Of a stretch of 64,000 nt of DNA, positions 16,492 through 25,268 are shown piece by piece. Under the pieces are notes generated by a model. The model searched no databases. It was not told where the DNA came from and saw only the letters and a program-made list of their open reading frames with translations. The DNA lies in NCBI GenBank assembly GCA_030765605.1, contig JAVCCG010000017.1:1-64000 (forward strand), read 5' to 3'. The stretch is from Candidatus Alcyoniella australis. Its GTDB lineage: Bacteria > Lernaellota > Lernaellaia > JAVCCG01 > Alcyoniellaceae. The position numbers were made by a program, and so were the translations under genes. How positions within the stretch are numbered: the first letter of the stretch is position 1; every line of letters starts with the position of its first letter.

Positions 16492-17697
16492 ATTCGTCTG
16501 GGACTGATATCACTGCATCGTTGCGGCAACATCGGCGACGAGGCGATCCTCGAATCGCTGGCGCGGCAGGCGCGCGTTGTAGCGCCGCACGCCGAGCTGT
16601 ACTCGTTCACCTTCGGCCCGGCGGGCCACGCCATGCTAAAGCTGGGCGACCCGGACGATCCGAGCGAGGCGTCGAGGCGTCACGAGCTGTTCAGGCCGGG
16701 GAAGGCCGACCCGCGTCGGCTCTCGATCAGCGCGTTCCTGTTGCGCGCCCAGGCGCTGAGCATGTTGCTGCACATCGAGCAGCTCGACGCGCTGGCCTAC
16801 GCCGGAGGCTACTGGCTGCACGACCTGAATCCCGTCAACTTTGCGGCGATCAGCGGCGTACTGCGAATCGCACGCGGCATGGGACGCCGGGTCGGGGTGA
16901 TCGGTGTGGGCGCCGGTCCGCTGGAATCATCCGCGGGCAAACGGCGAGTGCGCCTGGCCCTCGAGAACGCCGAGGCGCTGACCGTGCGCGACGAGCACAG
17001 CCGCCGGGTTTTAATCGACGCCGGGCTGTCGCGGGTCGAGCTGACCGCGGACCCGGCGTTGGAGCTGCCCAGCGCGCCGCAGAGCGAGGCTGAGCTGATC
17101 TTGGAGCGTGCGGGTCTCGACCCCAACCAACCCTTGGCAATCATCACGCCCTGCGCTTGGTTTCGCATGAGCGAGTTCTACAGCCGCCGCGACCAGCACA
17201 TCGCGGCCATGGAGCGCAGCCTGGCCATCGTGGCCGACGGCCTGGCAGAGGCCGGGATGCAGCTGCTGATGCTGGCGAGCATGGCCCCCGAGGACACGCT
17301 GACCTCGCGCAGGATTTTGAGCCTGATGCGCGGCCAAACCGCCACAGCGGTGATCGAGGCCATTGATCTGTTGCCCGGCCAGGTCCAGGCGCTGATCGGC
17401 CGGGCGCGGCTGCTGGTCTCAATGCGGCTGCATCCGCTGATCTTCGGGCTGAACTGCGGCGTGCCGCTGGTGGCGGTGGACTACGACGCCAAAGTGCGCG
17501 AACTGTGCGGGCGCGCCGGGATCGAGCAGTGGATGGTCGATCCGGGCCAGGGCGATTTCAGCGGTGCGGCCCTTGATCTTGTGCGCTCGTTACTCGACGA
17601 TCCAAGTAAGCAGCTTGCCATGGCGGCCCGGGGGCGCAGCGCGATGGTCGCGCGGCTCGCGGGGAACGCCGCGGCGATCAGGAGGCTGGTCCGATGA
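16492..17697 (+). CDS. Polysaccharide pyruvyl transferase family protein (CsaB-like), apparent ATT start
   Basis: A 401-aa enzyme of the CsaB/WcaK family, which adds ketal-pyruvate to cell-wall or exopolysaccharide sugars. The N-terminus reads (M)RLGLISLHRCGNIGDEAIL, carrying the conserved GNIGDEA nucleotide-binding block. Later landmarks include GVIGVGAGPL, a LTVRDEHS segment and the C-terminal LVSMRLHPLIFG block. The only ATG (16633) would delete GNIGDEA. Between the upstream stop (16432) and that ATG there is no ATG, GTG or TTG; AAAAGGAGA sits 6 nt before ATT 16492, which aligns with the family Met. CTG 16498 is the alternative. The stop overlaps the next gene by 4 bp. Confidence 0.8.
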   Translation: MRLGLISLHRCGNIGDEAILESLARQARVVAPHAELYSFTFGPAGHAMLKLGDPDDPSEASRRHELFRPGKADPRRLSISAFLLRAQALSMLLHIEQLDALAYAGGYWLHDLNPVNFAAISGVLRIARGMGRRVGVIGVGAGPLESSAGKRRVRLALENAEALTVRDEHSRRVLIDAGLSRVELTADPALELPSAPQSEAELILERAGLDPNQPLAIITPCAWFRMSEFYSRRDQHIAAMERSLAIVADGLAEAGMQLLMLASMAPEDTLTSRRILSLMRGQTATAVIEAIDLLPGQVQALIGRARLLVSMRLHPLIFGLNCGVPLVAVDYDAKVRELCGRAGIEQWMVDPGQGDFSGAALDLVRSLLDDPSKQLAMAARGRSAMVARLAGNAAAIRRLVR

Positions 17698-18905
17698 AAT
17701 TCACCATCGTTATTCCGGCCTACAACGAGGAGCAGGCGATCCGCGCCATTGTCGAGCGCTGCCTGGCGGCGCGCGAGGCGCTGGTGCGCGACACGCTTCT
17801 GGAACAGGTGCAGATCACCGTGGTCTCCGATGGTTCCAGCGACCGCACGGCGCAGATCGCTAGCGAGTTCGAGCCCGAGATCAAGCTGATTGCTTACGAG
17901 CGCAACCGCGGTTACGGCGCGGCGATCAAGCGCGGGTTCGCCGAGTCGGACGCCGAACTGGTCGGTTTCTTGGACGCCGACGGCACCTGCGATCCGCTGG
18001 TGTTCGTCGAACTGGTCAATAAGCTGCACAATGAGAACGCCGATGTCTGCCTCGGGTCGCGCATGACGCCCCAGAGCCGCATGCCCGCCACGCGACGGCT
18101 GGGCAACCGGCTCTACCGTCGGCTGATCAACATCATCGGCGAGTCGGAGATCACCGACGCGGCCAGCGGCATGCGCGTGATCCGGCGCGAGCGGTTGCCC
18201 GACCTCTATCCGTTGCCCGACGGCCTGCACTTTACCCCGGCGATGAGCTGCCGCGCGGTGCTCGACGAGGGGTTGAAGATCGTCGAGGTGCCGATGACCT
18301 ATGAGGAGCGGGTGGGCGAGAGCAAGCTCAACGTGCTCGGCGACGGAATGCGCTTTCTGGTGGTGATCCTCGATATCGCGCTGACCTACCGACCGTTAAG
18401 ATTGTTCGGCGCGCCGGCGCTGCTGCTGCTGATCCTAGCCCTGGGTTTCGGCGGCGGTATGCTGGTCGACTACGCGGCCACGGGCAAGGTCGCCGACTCG
18501 ATGATCTTCCGCGCCATCGCGGTGGTCGCGTTCGCCGTGGGCGGCGCTACGCTGCTCAGCGTGGGCGTGCTCGGCGAACAAGCTGCCGCTCTGCTCCATC
18601 CGCGTTCGGCCGGACATCGACCGATCGCCGGGTTGATGAGCCGCGTCCTGGGCCAGGCGGTGCTGCTCGGGGCCAGCGCCGCGCTGCTGGTAATCGGCGG
18701 TCTGCTCGGTCTGCGGCCGCTGTTGCAGTATGCGCTGGGCGGCCACATCGCCGTGCACTGGAGCCAGTTGATCCTCGCCGGACTGTGCGTGGTGCTCGGG
18801 GTCCAGGCTTTCGCTCTGGGCGCTCTGGGACGGATGCTCAGCCACTTGCAGATCAAGCGCCGCGCCCAGCTCGACGAGCTTTTGGGGAACGGCCCGCAAC
18901 AGTGA
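17694..18905 (+). CDS. Family 2 glycosyltransferase with C-terminal membrane helices
   Basis: A 403-aa protein. Its GT-A domain (about residues 1-230) has IVIPAYNEEQAI, VVSDGSSDRT, the metal-binding GFLDADGTC and an RNRGYGAAIKRG motif, like dolichyl-phosphate-mannose-type synthases. About five hydrophobic helices follow, and a charged tail. It probably makes a polyprenyl-linked sugar donor for the GT39-like enzyme (inference). It is coupled to the genes on both sides by ATGA and GTGA overlaps. Confidence 0.85.
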   Translation: MKFTIVIPAYNEEQAIRAIVERCLAAREALVRDTLLEQVQITVVSDGSSDRTAQIASEFEPEIKLIAYERNRGYGAAIKRGFAESDAELVGFLDADGTCDPLVFVELVNKLHNENADVCLGSRMTPQSRMPATRRLGNRLYRRLINIIGESEITDAASGMRVIRRERLPDLYPLPDGLHFTPAMSCRAVLDEGLKIVEVPMTYEERVGESKLNVLGDGMRFLVVILDIALTYRPLRLFGAPALLLLILALGFGGGMLVDYAATGKVADSMIFRAIAVVAFAVGGATLLSVGVLGEQAAALLHPRSAGHRPIAGLMSRVLGQAVLLGASAALLVIGGLLGLRPLLQYALGGHIAVHWSQLILAGLCVVLGVQAFALGALGRMLSHLQIKRRAQLDELLGNGPQQ

Positions 18906-20353
18906 GGATCGCCTGTGTAAATCCGCCGTTCATCGGCCGTTACTCGCGCTCTCAGCGCAGTCCGGGCGTGATCAAAAGCGGCACGATGTACTACCCCTAC
19001 TGGCTGGCGCACGCTGTCGCGCTGCTCGAACAGCGCGGGCACCAGTGTCTGCTGCTCGACGCGCCGGCCTCGGGCCTGGGCCTGGATGCCACGCTCGAGC
19101 TGCTGGACGATTGGCGGCCGGGCCTGGTGGTGCTCGACACCTCGACCCCGAGCTTTGAGAGCGACGCGCGCATCGCCGCGCAGCTCAAGGGGCGGCTTAG
19201 CGGTGCGCGGGTGGTGCTGGTCGGAACCCACGTCTCGGCCCTGCCCGAGAGCTGCCTCGCGGCCGCGTCTCCCGTTGACGGCGTGGCGATCGGCGAGTAC
19301 GACCTGACCATCGCCGAGCTGGCCGATGTTCTGGCCGGGGACGGCGATCCGCTCGATGTGCCGGGCCTGGCCTGGCGCGCTGACGACGCGATCGTGCGCA
19401 CCGCCGGGCGCGCGCCGATCGAGGACCTGGATCAGTTGCCCTGGATCGCGCCGGTCTACGCCGCGCAGCTCGACCCGCGCGACTACCGCTTCAGCCTGTC
19501 CGGCTTTCCCATGGCAATGCTGATCTCCGGCCGCGGTTGCCCCAACGGCTGCTTTTTCTGCGTCTACCCCCAGACCATGCACGGCAGACGATATCGCGCG
19601 CGCAGCCCCGAGCACGTGGTGGGCGAGATGGAGTGGATCGAGCGCAACATGCCGACCGTGCGCGAGATCGTGTTCGAGGACGATACGTTCACCGCCGACG
19701 AGTCTCGCGTGCTGGCGATCTGCGAGCTGATCCGCGGCCGCGGCCTGCGGCTGCCGTGGTTCGCCAACGTGCGCGTGACCACCGGCCGCGAGACGCTGCG
19801 CGCCATGCGCGACGCGGGATTTCGCGCCTGCGCCGTGGGCTATGAGAGCGGCTCGCAGCAGCTGCTCGACGAGATGCACAAGGGAATCACCCTCGAGCGC
19901 TCCTACCGTTTTGCCGCGGACGCGGCCGAGCTCGGCGTGCTGGTCCACGGCTGCTTCATGGTCGGATTCCCGGGCGAGACCGAACAGACCATGCAGGCCA
20001 CGCTGCAACACGCGATCCGCCTGAATCCGGACAGCGCGCAGTTCTACCCGCTGTTTCCCTATCCGGGGACCGAGGCTTTTGCCTGGGCCGAGCAGCACCA
20101 GGCCCTGACCAGCACGGACACTGCGCAGTGGGTCGACGGGCAGGGCCGACACCGCGCGGTGCTCTCGCTGCCCGGACTTTCCTCGCAGCGGATGTTCGAG
20201 TTCTGCGAGCAGGCCTCGCGGCGATTCCACTTCCGGCCGCGCTATTTGGCCAAGAAGCTGTTGCAACTGCTGACTCGGCCCGTTGAGGGGCTGCGGTCGC
20301 TACGCGCCGGCCTAAGCTTCGTGCGCTATTTATTGGGGAGCGGCCGTGGCTGA
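18902..20353 (+). CDS. B12-binding-domain radical SAM protein
   Basis: A 483-aa protein. The N-terminal cobalamin-binding-like Rossmann domain opens VRIACVNPPF (about residues 1-150), and the radical SAM cluster motif is GCPNGCFFC (CxxxCxxC; about residues 215-223). A TIM-barrel follows with FEDDTF and ESGSQQLLD. Members modify lipids, sugars or natural products; the substrate here is unknown. I chose GTG 18902, which overlaps the preceding TGA (GTGA). Its place between two GT2 genes suggests glycan or polyprenyl tailoring. Confidence 0.85.
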   Translation: MRIACVNPPFIGRYSRSQRSPGVIKSGTMYYPYWLAHAVALLEQRGHQCLLLDAPASGLGLDATLELLDDWRPGLVVLDTSTPSFESDARIAAQLKGRLSGARVVLVGTHVSALPESCLAAASPVDGVAIGEYDLTIAELADVLAGDGDPLDVPGLAWRADDAIVRTAGRAPIEDLDQLPWIAPVYAAQLDPRDYRFSLSGFPMAMLISGRGCPNGCFFCVYPQTMHGRRYRARSPEHVVGEMEWIERNMPTVREIVFEDDTFTADESRVLAICELIRGRGLRLPWFANVRVTTGRETLRAMRDAGFRACAVGYESGSQQLLDEMHKGITLERSYRFAADAAELGVLVHGCFMVGFPGETEQTMQATLQHAIRLNPDSAQFYPLFPYPGTEAFAWAEQHQALTSTDTAQWVDGQGRHRAVLSLPGLSSQRMFEFCEQASRRFHFRPRYLAKKLLQLLTRPVEGLRSLRAGLSFVRYLLGSGRG

Positions 20354-21347
20354 ACTGTGCGTGGCGATCCTCACCCGCAACGAGGAGCGCAACCTACCCG
20401 AACTGCTCGAGAGCTTGGTCGCCCAGAACATCGACCGCTCGCGATTTTGCGTGATGGTTGTGGACAACACATCGAGCGATCACACCGTGGAGATCGCCCG
20501 CAGCTTTGCCGACCGGCTGCCTGGTCTGCGCGTTGTCGACAATTCGCTGCGCGGGATTGCGATCAGCCGCAATCTGGCGCTACGCGAGGCCCAGCAGCCC
20601 TTAATCGCTTTTACCGACGCGGACTGCGTGGTCCCGCCGCACTGGGTCGGAAGGCTGCTCGAGGGCTATCGCGCGCACCATGAGCGCGACGCGGCGGTGG
20701 TGGCGGTGGGCGGGGGCAACGTGCCGCTGGCCGGGCAGGGCCGCTTCATGGACGCGTTGGGCATCACCCTGCGCAGCTTCTTCGGCAGCCACGGCTCGGT
20801 GCAGGGGATGGTCTTTGAGCGCGACCGCGATGTGGAGCACATACCCACGCTGAACATCCTCTACGACCGCGAGCGCGTGCTGGGGATCGGCGGATTCGAC
20901 GAAAAATTCCTGATGGTCTCCGAGGACCCGGAGCTCAACCACCGCCTGCGCAACGCGGGGCTGCGCATCGTCTATCTGGCCGACTGCGTGGTGCAGCACA
21001 AGATGCGCCCCGACCTGCGCTCCTGGCTGCGCAACGTCAAACTCTACGGACGCGGCCGCACGCAGATTATCCGTAAACACCCAGATCATTTTCAGCTCAA
21101 GTTCTTGGTGCCGCCGCTGGTGGTGCTGTGCCTGGCGCTGACGCCTTTGGGGTTGCTGTGGCGGCCGCTGGCATTGCCGCTGTGCTACTTCGTTGCGACC
21201 CTGTTGTTGGCCGCGGCGCTGGCGATCAAGGCGCGACGTATCGACTGCCTGGGCTGGGCCTGGGTGATTCTCTCGCTCAACCCGATCGCCTATGGACTGG
21301 GCATGATTCAGGGTTTTTTCAAGCCGCAGCCGGGTCCTGATGATTGA
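20346..21347 (+). CDS. Family 2 glycosyltransferase
   Basis: A 333-aa GT-A protein: VAILTRNEERNLPELL at the start, VVDNTSSDHT, the metal-binding FTDADCVVPP and a SEDPELNHRLRNAG acceptor-site motif, followed by about two C-terminal hydrophobic helices. It starts at GTG 20346, 8 bp inside the radical SAM gene, so it is translationally coupled. It is the last gene of the four-gene glycan run. Confidence 0.85.
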   Translation: MAELCVAILTRNEERNLPELLESLVAQNIDRSRFCVMVVDNTSSDHTVEIARSFADRLPGLRVVDNSLRGIAISRNLALREAQQPLIAFTDADCVVPPHWVGRLLEGYRAHHERDAAVVAVGGGNVPLAGQGRFMDALGITLRSFFGSHGSVQGMVFERDRDVEHIPTLNILYDRERVLGIGGFDEKFLMVSEDPELNHRLRNAGLRIVYLADCVVQHKMRPDLRSWLRNVKLYGRGRTQIIRKHPDHFQLKFLVPPLVVLCLALTPLGLLWRPLALPLCYFVATLLLAAALAIKARRIDCLGWAWVILSLNPIAYGLGMIQGFFKPQPGPDD

Positions 21348-21352
21348 CCCAG

Positions 21353-21380
21353 AGCCTGGATTGTTCAGGCTAAATATTTT
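21353..21380 (+). terminator. Possible weak terminator
   Basis: AGCCTG (21353-21358) pairs with CAGGCT (21366-21371); an A/T-rich stretch AAATATTTT follows. It lies between the convergent GT2 and MTA phosphorylase genes and overlaps the stop of the latter. Confidence 0.35.
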
Positions 21381-22228
21381 GAGACGATCGGCCCGAGCTT
21401 GCGCACGGTCTGCTCGGGAATCACCGCGCGGTCGGTGATGATCCCGTACTCCAGGGCCGAGGCGCATTTGCAGTTGCGCTCGCCGCCGATCTTGGGCACG
21501 GCCGCGGCGATTAGCTTCTGCGCCACGACCACGTTGCTGTTCATGATTTCGAGGATCGACTCGATGCTCACGTCGTCGTCCGGCTCGCGCCAGCAGTCGT
21601 AGTCCGTGCACATCGCCATCGTGGCGTAGCAGATCTCGGCCTCGCGCGCGAGCTTGGCCTCGGGGATGTTGGTCATGCCGATCACGTCCATGCCCCAACT
21701 GCGGTAGACGTTGCTCTCGGCGCGCGTGGAGAACTGCGGGCCCTCCATGCAGATGTAGGTGCCGTACTGGTGGATCGTCGCCCCGACCTCGATCCCCGCG
21801 TCGTAGAGGATCTGCGCCAGCTCGGAGCAGACCGGATCGGCGAACGCCACGTGGGCCACGATCCCCTCGCCAAAGAACGTGGGCACGCGCGATTTGGTGC
21901 GGTCGAAGAACTGGTCCGGGATCAGGATCTGCCCCGGCGCGATGTGCTCCTTGAGGCTGCCCACGGCAGAAACCGAGATGATCCACTGGGCGCCGATTTG
22001 CTTGAGTGCGTAGATGTTGGCGCGGAAGTTGATGTCAGAGGGCATCAGCCGATGGCCGCGCCCGTGACGCGGCAGGAACGCCAGCGTGACGTCGCCGAGC
22101 TTGCCCACCACCAGCGCGTCCGAGGGCTCGCCGAAAGGCGTGTCGATGCGCTCCTCGCGCACGTCGGTCATCCCGTCCATCTGGTACAGGCCGCTGCCGC
22201 CGATGACGCCGATTACTTTGTCGCTCAT
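21365..22228 (-). CDS. mtnP: S-methyl-5'-thioadenosine phosphorylase
   Basis: A 287-aa purine nucleoside phosphorylase superfamily member that splits methylthioadenosine into adenine and methylthioribose-1-phosphate. It has IGVIGGSGLYQ at the N-terminus, the phosphate-binding PRHGRGHRLMPSDINFRAN, QFSTRAESNVYR and the substrate block GMTNIPEAKLAREAEICYATMAMCTDYDCW. The ATG at 22228 overlaps the stop of rlmN by 4 bp and has GGAGGATCCCA upstream. With metK and ahcY elsewhere in the window it completes methyl-cycle salvage. Confidence 0.93.
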   Translation of the reverse strand: MSDKVIGVIGGSGLYQMDGMTDVREERIDTPFGEPSDALVVGKLGDVTLAFLPRHGRGHRLMPSDINFRANIYALKQIGAQWIISVSAVGSLKEHIAPGQILIPDQFFDRTKSRVPTFFGEGIVAHVAFADPVCSELAQILYDAGIEVGATIHQYGTYICMEGPQFSTRAESNVYRSWGMDVIGMTNIPEAKLAREAEICYATMAMCTDYDCWREPDDDVSIESILEIMNSNVVVAQKLIAAAVPKIGGERNCKCASALEYGIITDRAVIPEQTVRKLGPIVSKYLA

Positions 22229-23274
22229 TGGGATCCTCCGAGGGGCTTTAATTCTGCCACTAATTGACCGCAGGCGGCGGCGATGTCCGAGCCGCGGGGT
22301 TTGCGAACCATCGCGGCCACGTTTGCATCGAGCAGTATCTGTTGAAACTCGCGCACACGCCGCTCTTCGGGCGGGGCGTAGTCTATACCGGGACCGGGGT
22401 TGAGTGGAATCAGGTTGACCTTGGAGGGCACCCGTCCCATCAGCGTGGCCAGCCGCCGCGCCTGGCGGTCCGAGTCGTTGACCCCGGCGATCAGCACGTA
22501 CTCGAATGTGAATCGGCGGCGGTGCGCCAGTTGCACACGCTCCAGCGCGTCGAACAGCCGCTCGAGGTTGAAACGACGGTTGATCGGCATAATCCGTGCG
22601 CGCGTGGCGTCGTCCGGCGCGTTGAGGCTTACCGCCAGGCTCACGCCCGTGCGCCGGATCATCTCGTCGATGCGGTCGGCCAGGCCTACGGTGGAGAGCG
22701 TCAGCCGCCGCGTCGAGAGGTTCGGCCCGTTGGCGCTGAGCATGATCTCGCAGGCGCGGGCCACGTTCTCGAAGTTGTCCAGCGGTTCGCCCATGCCCAT
22801 CAGCACTACGTTGCTGATCTCGCGCCCGTTCTCGGAGCGCAGCAAGAGCATCGCCGCCAGCCACTGGCCGCAGATCTCGCCCGGGCGAAGGTTGCGCCGC
22901 AGGCCCAGCGCGGCGGTCGAGCAAAACGCGCAGCCCATACGGCATCCGACCTGGGTGCTGACGCACAGCGTCATGCGCCGCGGTTCGGGGATCAGCACCG
23001 CCTCCACGGCCAGGCCGTCGGCCAGCCGCATCAGCAGCTTGCGCGTGCCGTCGGCCGCGATTTGCTCTTGTTCGATCTGCGGTAGGTCCACGCTGAAGCG
23101 CTCGGCCATCCGGCTGCGGAACACTTTGGCCAGGTTGGTCATCGACTCGAAATCGACCACGCCCTGGTGGTAGATCCAGCGCAACACCTGCGCCGCGCGG
23201 TAGCGCTCCTTGCCTAGATCGCTGATCAGCGCGGCGAGCTGGGGCTCGCCGTAATCGAGCAGGTTGTCGCGCAA
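22225..23274 (-). CDS. rlmN: 23S rRNA (adenine-2503-C2) methyltransferase RlmN
   Basis: A 349-aa radical SAM methylase that modifies A2503 of 23S rRNA (and A37 of some tRNAs). The cluster motif GCRMGCAFC carries the three Cys, GMGEPLDNFENV is diagnostic, and the C-terminal methyl-carrying Cys is in AAACGQLV. The start is TTG 23274 with GGGAGG seven bases upstream; no ATG is suitable. It is translationally coupled to mtnP. Confidence 0.95.
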   Translation of the reverse strand: MRDNLLDYGEPQLAALISDLGKERYRAAQVLRWIYHQGVVDFESMTNLAKVFRSRMAERFSVDLPQIEQEQIAADGTRKLLMRLADGLAVEAVLIPEPRRMTLCVSTQVGCRMGCAFCSTAALGLRRNLRPGEICGQWLAAMLLLRSENGREISNVVLMGMGEPLDNFENVARACEIMLSANGPNLSTRRLTLSTVGLADRIDEMIRRTGVSLAVSLNAPDDATRARIMPINRRFNLERLFDALERVQLAHRRRFTFEYVLIAGVNDSDRQARRLATLMGRVPSKVNLIPLNPGPGIDYAPPEERRVREFQQILLDANVAAMVRKPRGSDIAAACGQLVAELKPLGGSQ

Positions 23275-23371
23275 GAAAACCTCCCGGCGGGGTTAGCCCA
23301 GATTGGCGAGGATAACGAAATTATTGCTAGCAGATTGTGTGCTGCAGCAGAAGCTTCGTGGATAATTCGGT

Positions 23372-23929
23372 CTAACAGTCGACCGCGAACCACGAGCGCT
23401 CGATCACCTCGCCGGCCTCGAAAATGACCATCACCGCCTGGCATCCGTTGTTGACCAGCCAGATCGCGGTCCCGCTATGCGTGGGCGATTGCTTGATTTC
23501 GGTGGTGCCCGGCGTGACTCCGAGCAGGGCCTCGATTTGTTCGATGGTCATTCCGGGCAGGATCTGCTCGGAAATCTGTTCGGCGTCCATGCTCTGGGCG
23601 ATCTGTTCGCTTGCCGGATAGGCAGACACCGATTGTGCGGCAGCCGCCTGTTGCTCGTAGGTCTCCATCTGTTGCCGTTCGGTCTCGGCCTGCCGCACGT
23701 ACTGCATCACGCCCAGGCCCAAAAAGGCGATGATGATCACCGCGGTTCGCAGCCAACGGCTGGCGGGCTTGGGCTTGGGCTGCTCCGCGTTGGGCTTGGC
23801 AGGCTGAGCTATCTGCGCCTGCTGCATCATCGACTGGTAGCGCGCCGGCTGCTTCAAACCGCAGAACGGGCAGGTGGGCGCCTCGGCGCTGATTTGCTCC
23901 TGGCATCGAGGACAGGAAAAGAAATTCAT
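23372..23929 (-). CDS. Zinc-ribbon membrane protein with BamE/SmpA-like C-terminal domain
   Basis: A 185-aa protein. An N-terminal zinc ribbon (CPRC and CPFC, residues 6-23) is followed by a Gln/Pro/Lys-rich linker and one membrane helix (about 62-78). A C-terminal segment LPGMTIEQIEALLGVTPG resembles the SmpA/BamE repeat. Its function is unknown. The layout suggests a cytoplasmic Zn ribbon with an extracytoplasmic domain. ATG 23929 is the start; no strong ribosome site is visible. Confidence 0.65.
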   Translation of the reverse strand: MNFFSCPRCQEQISAEAPTCPFCGLKQPARYQSMMQQAQIAQPAKPNAEQPKPKPASRWLRTAVIIIAFLGLGVMQYVRQAETERQQMETYEQQAAAAQSVSAYPASEQIAQSMDAEQISEQILPGMTIEQIEALLGVTPGTTEIKQSPTHSGTAIWLVNNGCQAVMVIFEAGEVIERSWFAVDC

Positions 23930-24014
23930 ATGCTACCTATGCCACATCCGAGACTGTTATGCCACTGCGCCGCGCGGCTGGCCGTGGTACTCGTACTGCG
24001 CTAGGTATTCATTC

Positions 24015-24020
24015 TATAAT
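24015..24020 (+). promoter_or_regulatory. TATAAT box immediately before the CAP-domain gene
   Basis: TATAAT ends 9 bp before ATG 24029, and no Shine-Dalgarno is visible between. If it is a true -10 box, transcription starts at about the ATG, giving a leaderless mRNA. No good -35 is present at 16-18 bp, so this is tentative. Confidence 0.3.
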
Positions 24021-24028
24021 CCCTTCTC

Positions 24029-25258
24029 ATGCGCACACTAAAAATCGTCGCGGCACTGTTGGTGGTGGCCGGCCTTTTCGGCGGCGACCATCCGCGATAC
24101 ATCAGCGATTACTACAACGCCCCCGCGCCGCGGGTCGAGATTTCCAAAGACGAGCAGCAGGTGGCCGATCGGGTCAATGATGCGTTGCGCAGCCGCGGCC
24201 TTACGATCCTGAGTATGGATCCGCGGATGGTGCTGGTCTGCCGCCACATCAGCGCCTATCTGCAGGCCAACGGCATCGAGCGCGTCGACGTCTTCGATTC
24301 GGACGAGATCAAGCGACAGCTCAACGATGCGGGCGTGACCGACGGCCGGATCATGATCCACCTGGGCAACTCCCACGGGGTCGACGAGTTCATCGGATCG
24401 TCGCTGGACAAGCTGGTGGAGCAGGTGCGCAACGCGGGCATGACCCACGTGGGCGTGGGGGTCGTCTCCGGCGGAATGCTCTCGCGGGTGAGCTTCATCA
24501 CCTTGATCATGACTAAGCGGCCGGTGTTGCTGGGCACGCTTCCGCGCAAGGTCGCGGGCGGAACGCGCCAGAGCCTGTCGATTGCACCGGCGCGCGGCGT
24601 GAAGAACGTCGGCCTGCACTTCAGCGACCCGGCGGGCCGCGAGCTGCCCGTGGAACTGCGCGGCGCAGCGGGCGGTAAACGTTTCGCCGAATTAAACTTC
24701 AACGCCGGCGGCGGCGCGTACACCATCGAGGTGACTTTCGAGGGCGACTACGGCCCGGAGGTCGGCGCGCTGTTTCAGGTCCAGTGCCAGGGACCCGCGG
24801 CCGCGCAGTCGCAGGCCTCGGTCAGCCCCTACACGGAGATCGACTGGGATATCCGCAACGAGCAGGAGGCCGAGGACCTGATCCTGATGTTGATCAACGA
24901 CGAGCGGATCAGCGCCGGTCTGACTCCGCTTACGCTCTACGGCCCGCTGTCCGACGTGGCCCGTGGGCACAGCCGCGACATGGCGCAGAACAACTTCGTC
25001 GGGCACCTCTCGCCGGGCCGCGGCGACGTCTCGGATCGCGTGGACGCCGCGGGGATCAAGTGGTCGCGCGTCACCGAGAACATCGCCCGCGCCGAGACGA
25101 TCCAGGACGCGCACCGCGGGCTGATGGGCAGCCCGGTGCATCGGCGCAACGTGATCGATTCGGAGGTCAACTTCGTGGGCATCGGCGTGGTATTCATCGA
25201 CGGGCCCTATGGCGGTCGCCAGGTGCTGGTGACCGTCGATTTTCTCGCCATGCGCTGA
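24029..25258 (+). CDS. Secreted CAP-domain (SCP/PR-1, YkwD-like) protein
   Basis: A 409-aa protein. The N-terminus is weakly signal-like (MRTLKIVAALLVVAGLFGG). The C-terminal third (about 290-409) is a CAP domain: MLINDERISAGLTPLTL, the catalytic-site-like GHSRDMAQNNFVGH, and HRGLMGSPVHRRNV. The first 150 residues (VNDALRSRGLTIL...DSLDKLVEQVRNAGMTHVGVGVV) look like a degenerate second CAP domain. A beta-rich middle joins them. CAP proteins are secreted and often bind lipids or peptides; the role here is unknown. Upstream sequence suggests a leaderless start. Confidence 0.78.
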   Translation: MRTLKIVAALLVVAGLFGGDHPRYISDYYNAPAPRVEISKDEQQVADRVNDALRSRGLTILSMDPRMVLVCRHISAYLQANGIERVDVFDSDEIKRQLNDAGVTDGRIMIHLGNSHGVDEFIGSSLDKLVEQVRNAGMTHVGVGVVSGGMLSRVSFITLIMTKRPVLLGTLPRKVAGGTRQSLSIAPARGVKNVGLHFSDPAGRELPVELRGAAGGKRFAELNFNAGGGAYTIEVTFEGDYGPEVGALFQVQCQGPAAAQSQASVSPYTEIDWDIRNEQEAEDLILMLINDERISAGLTPLTLYGPLSDVARGHSRDMAQNNFVGHLSPGRGDVSDRVDAAGIKWSRVTENIARAETIQDAHRGLMGSPVHRRNVIDSEVNFVGIGVVFIDGPYGGRQVLVTVDFLAMR

Positions 25259-25268
25259 GAGGGTTGCA

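Noticed and set aside
18470-20266. 598-aa open frame on the minus strand
   Set aside because: It is antisense to the GT2/radical SAM genes; Arg/Gln/His-rich with no recognisable motif.
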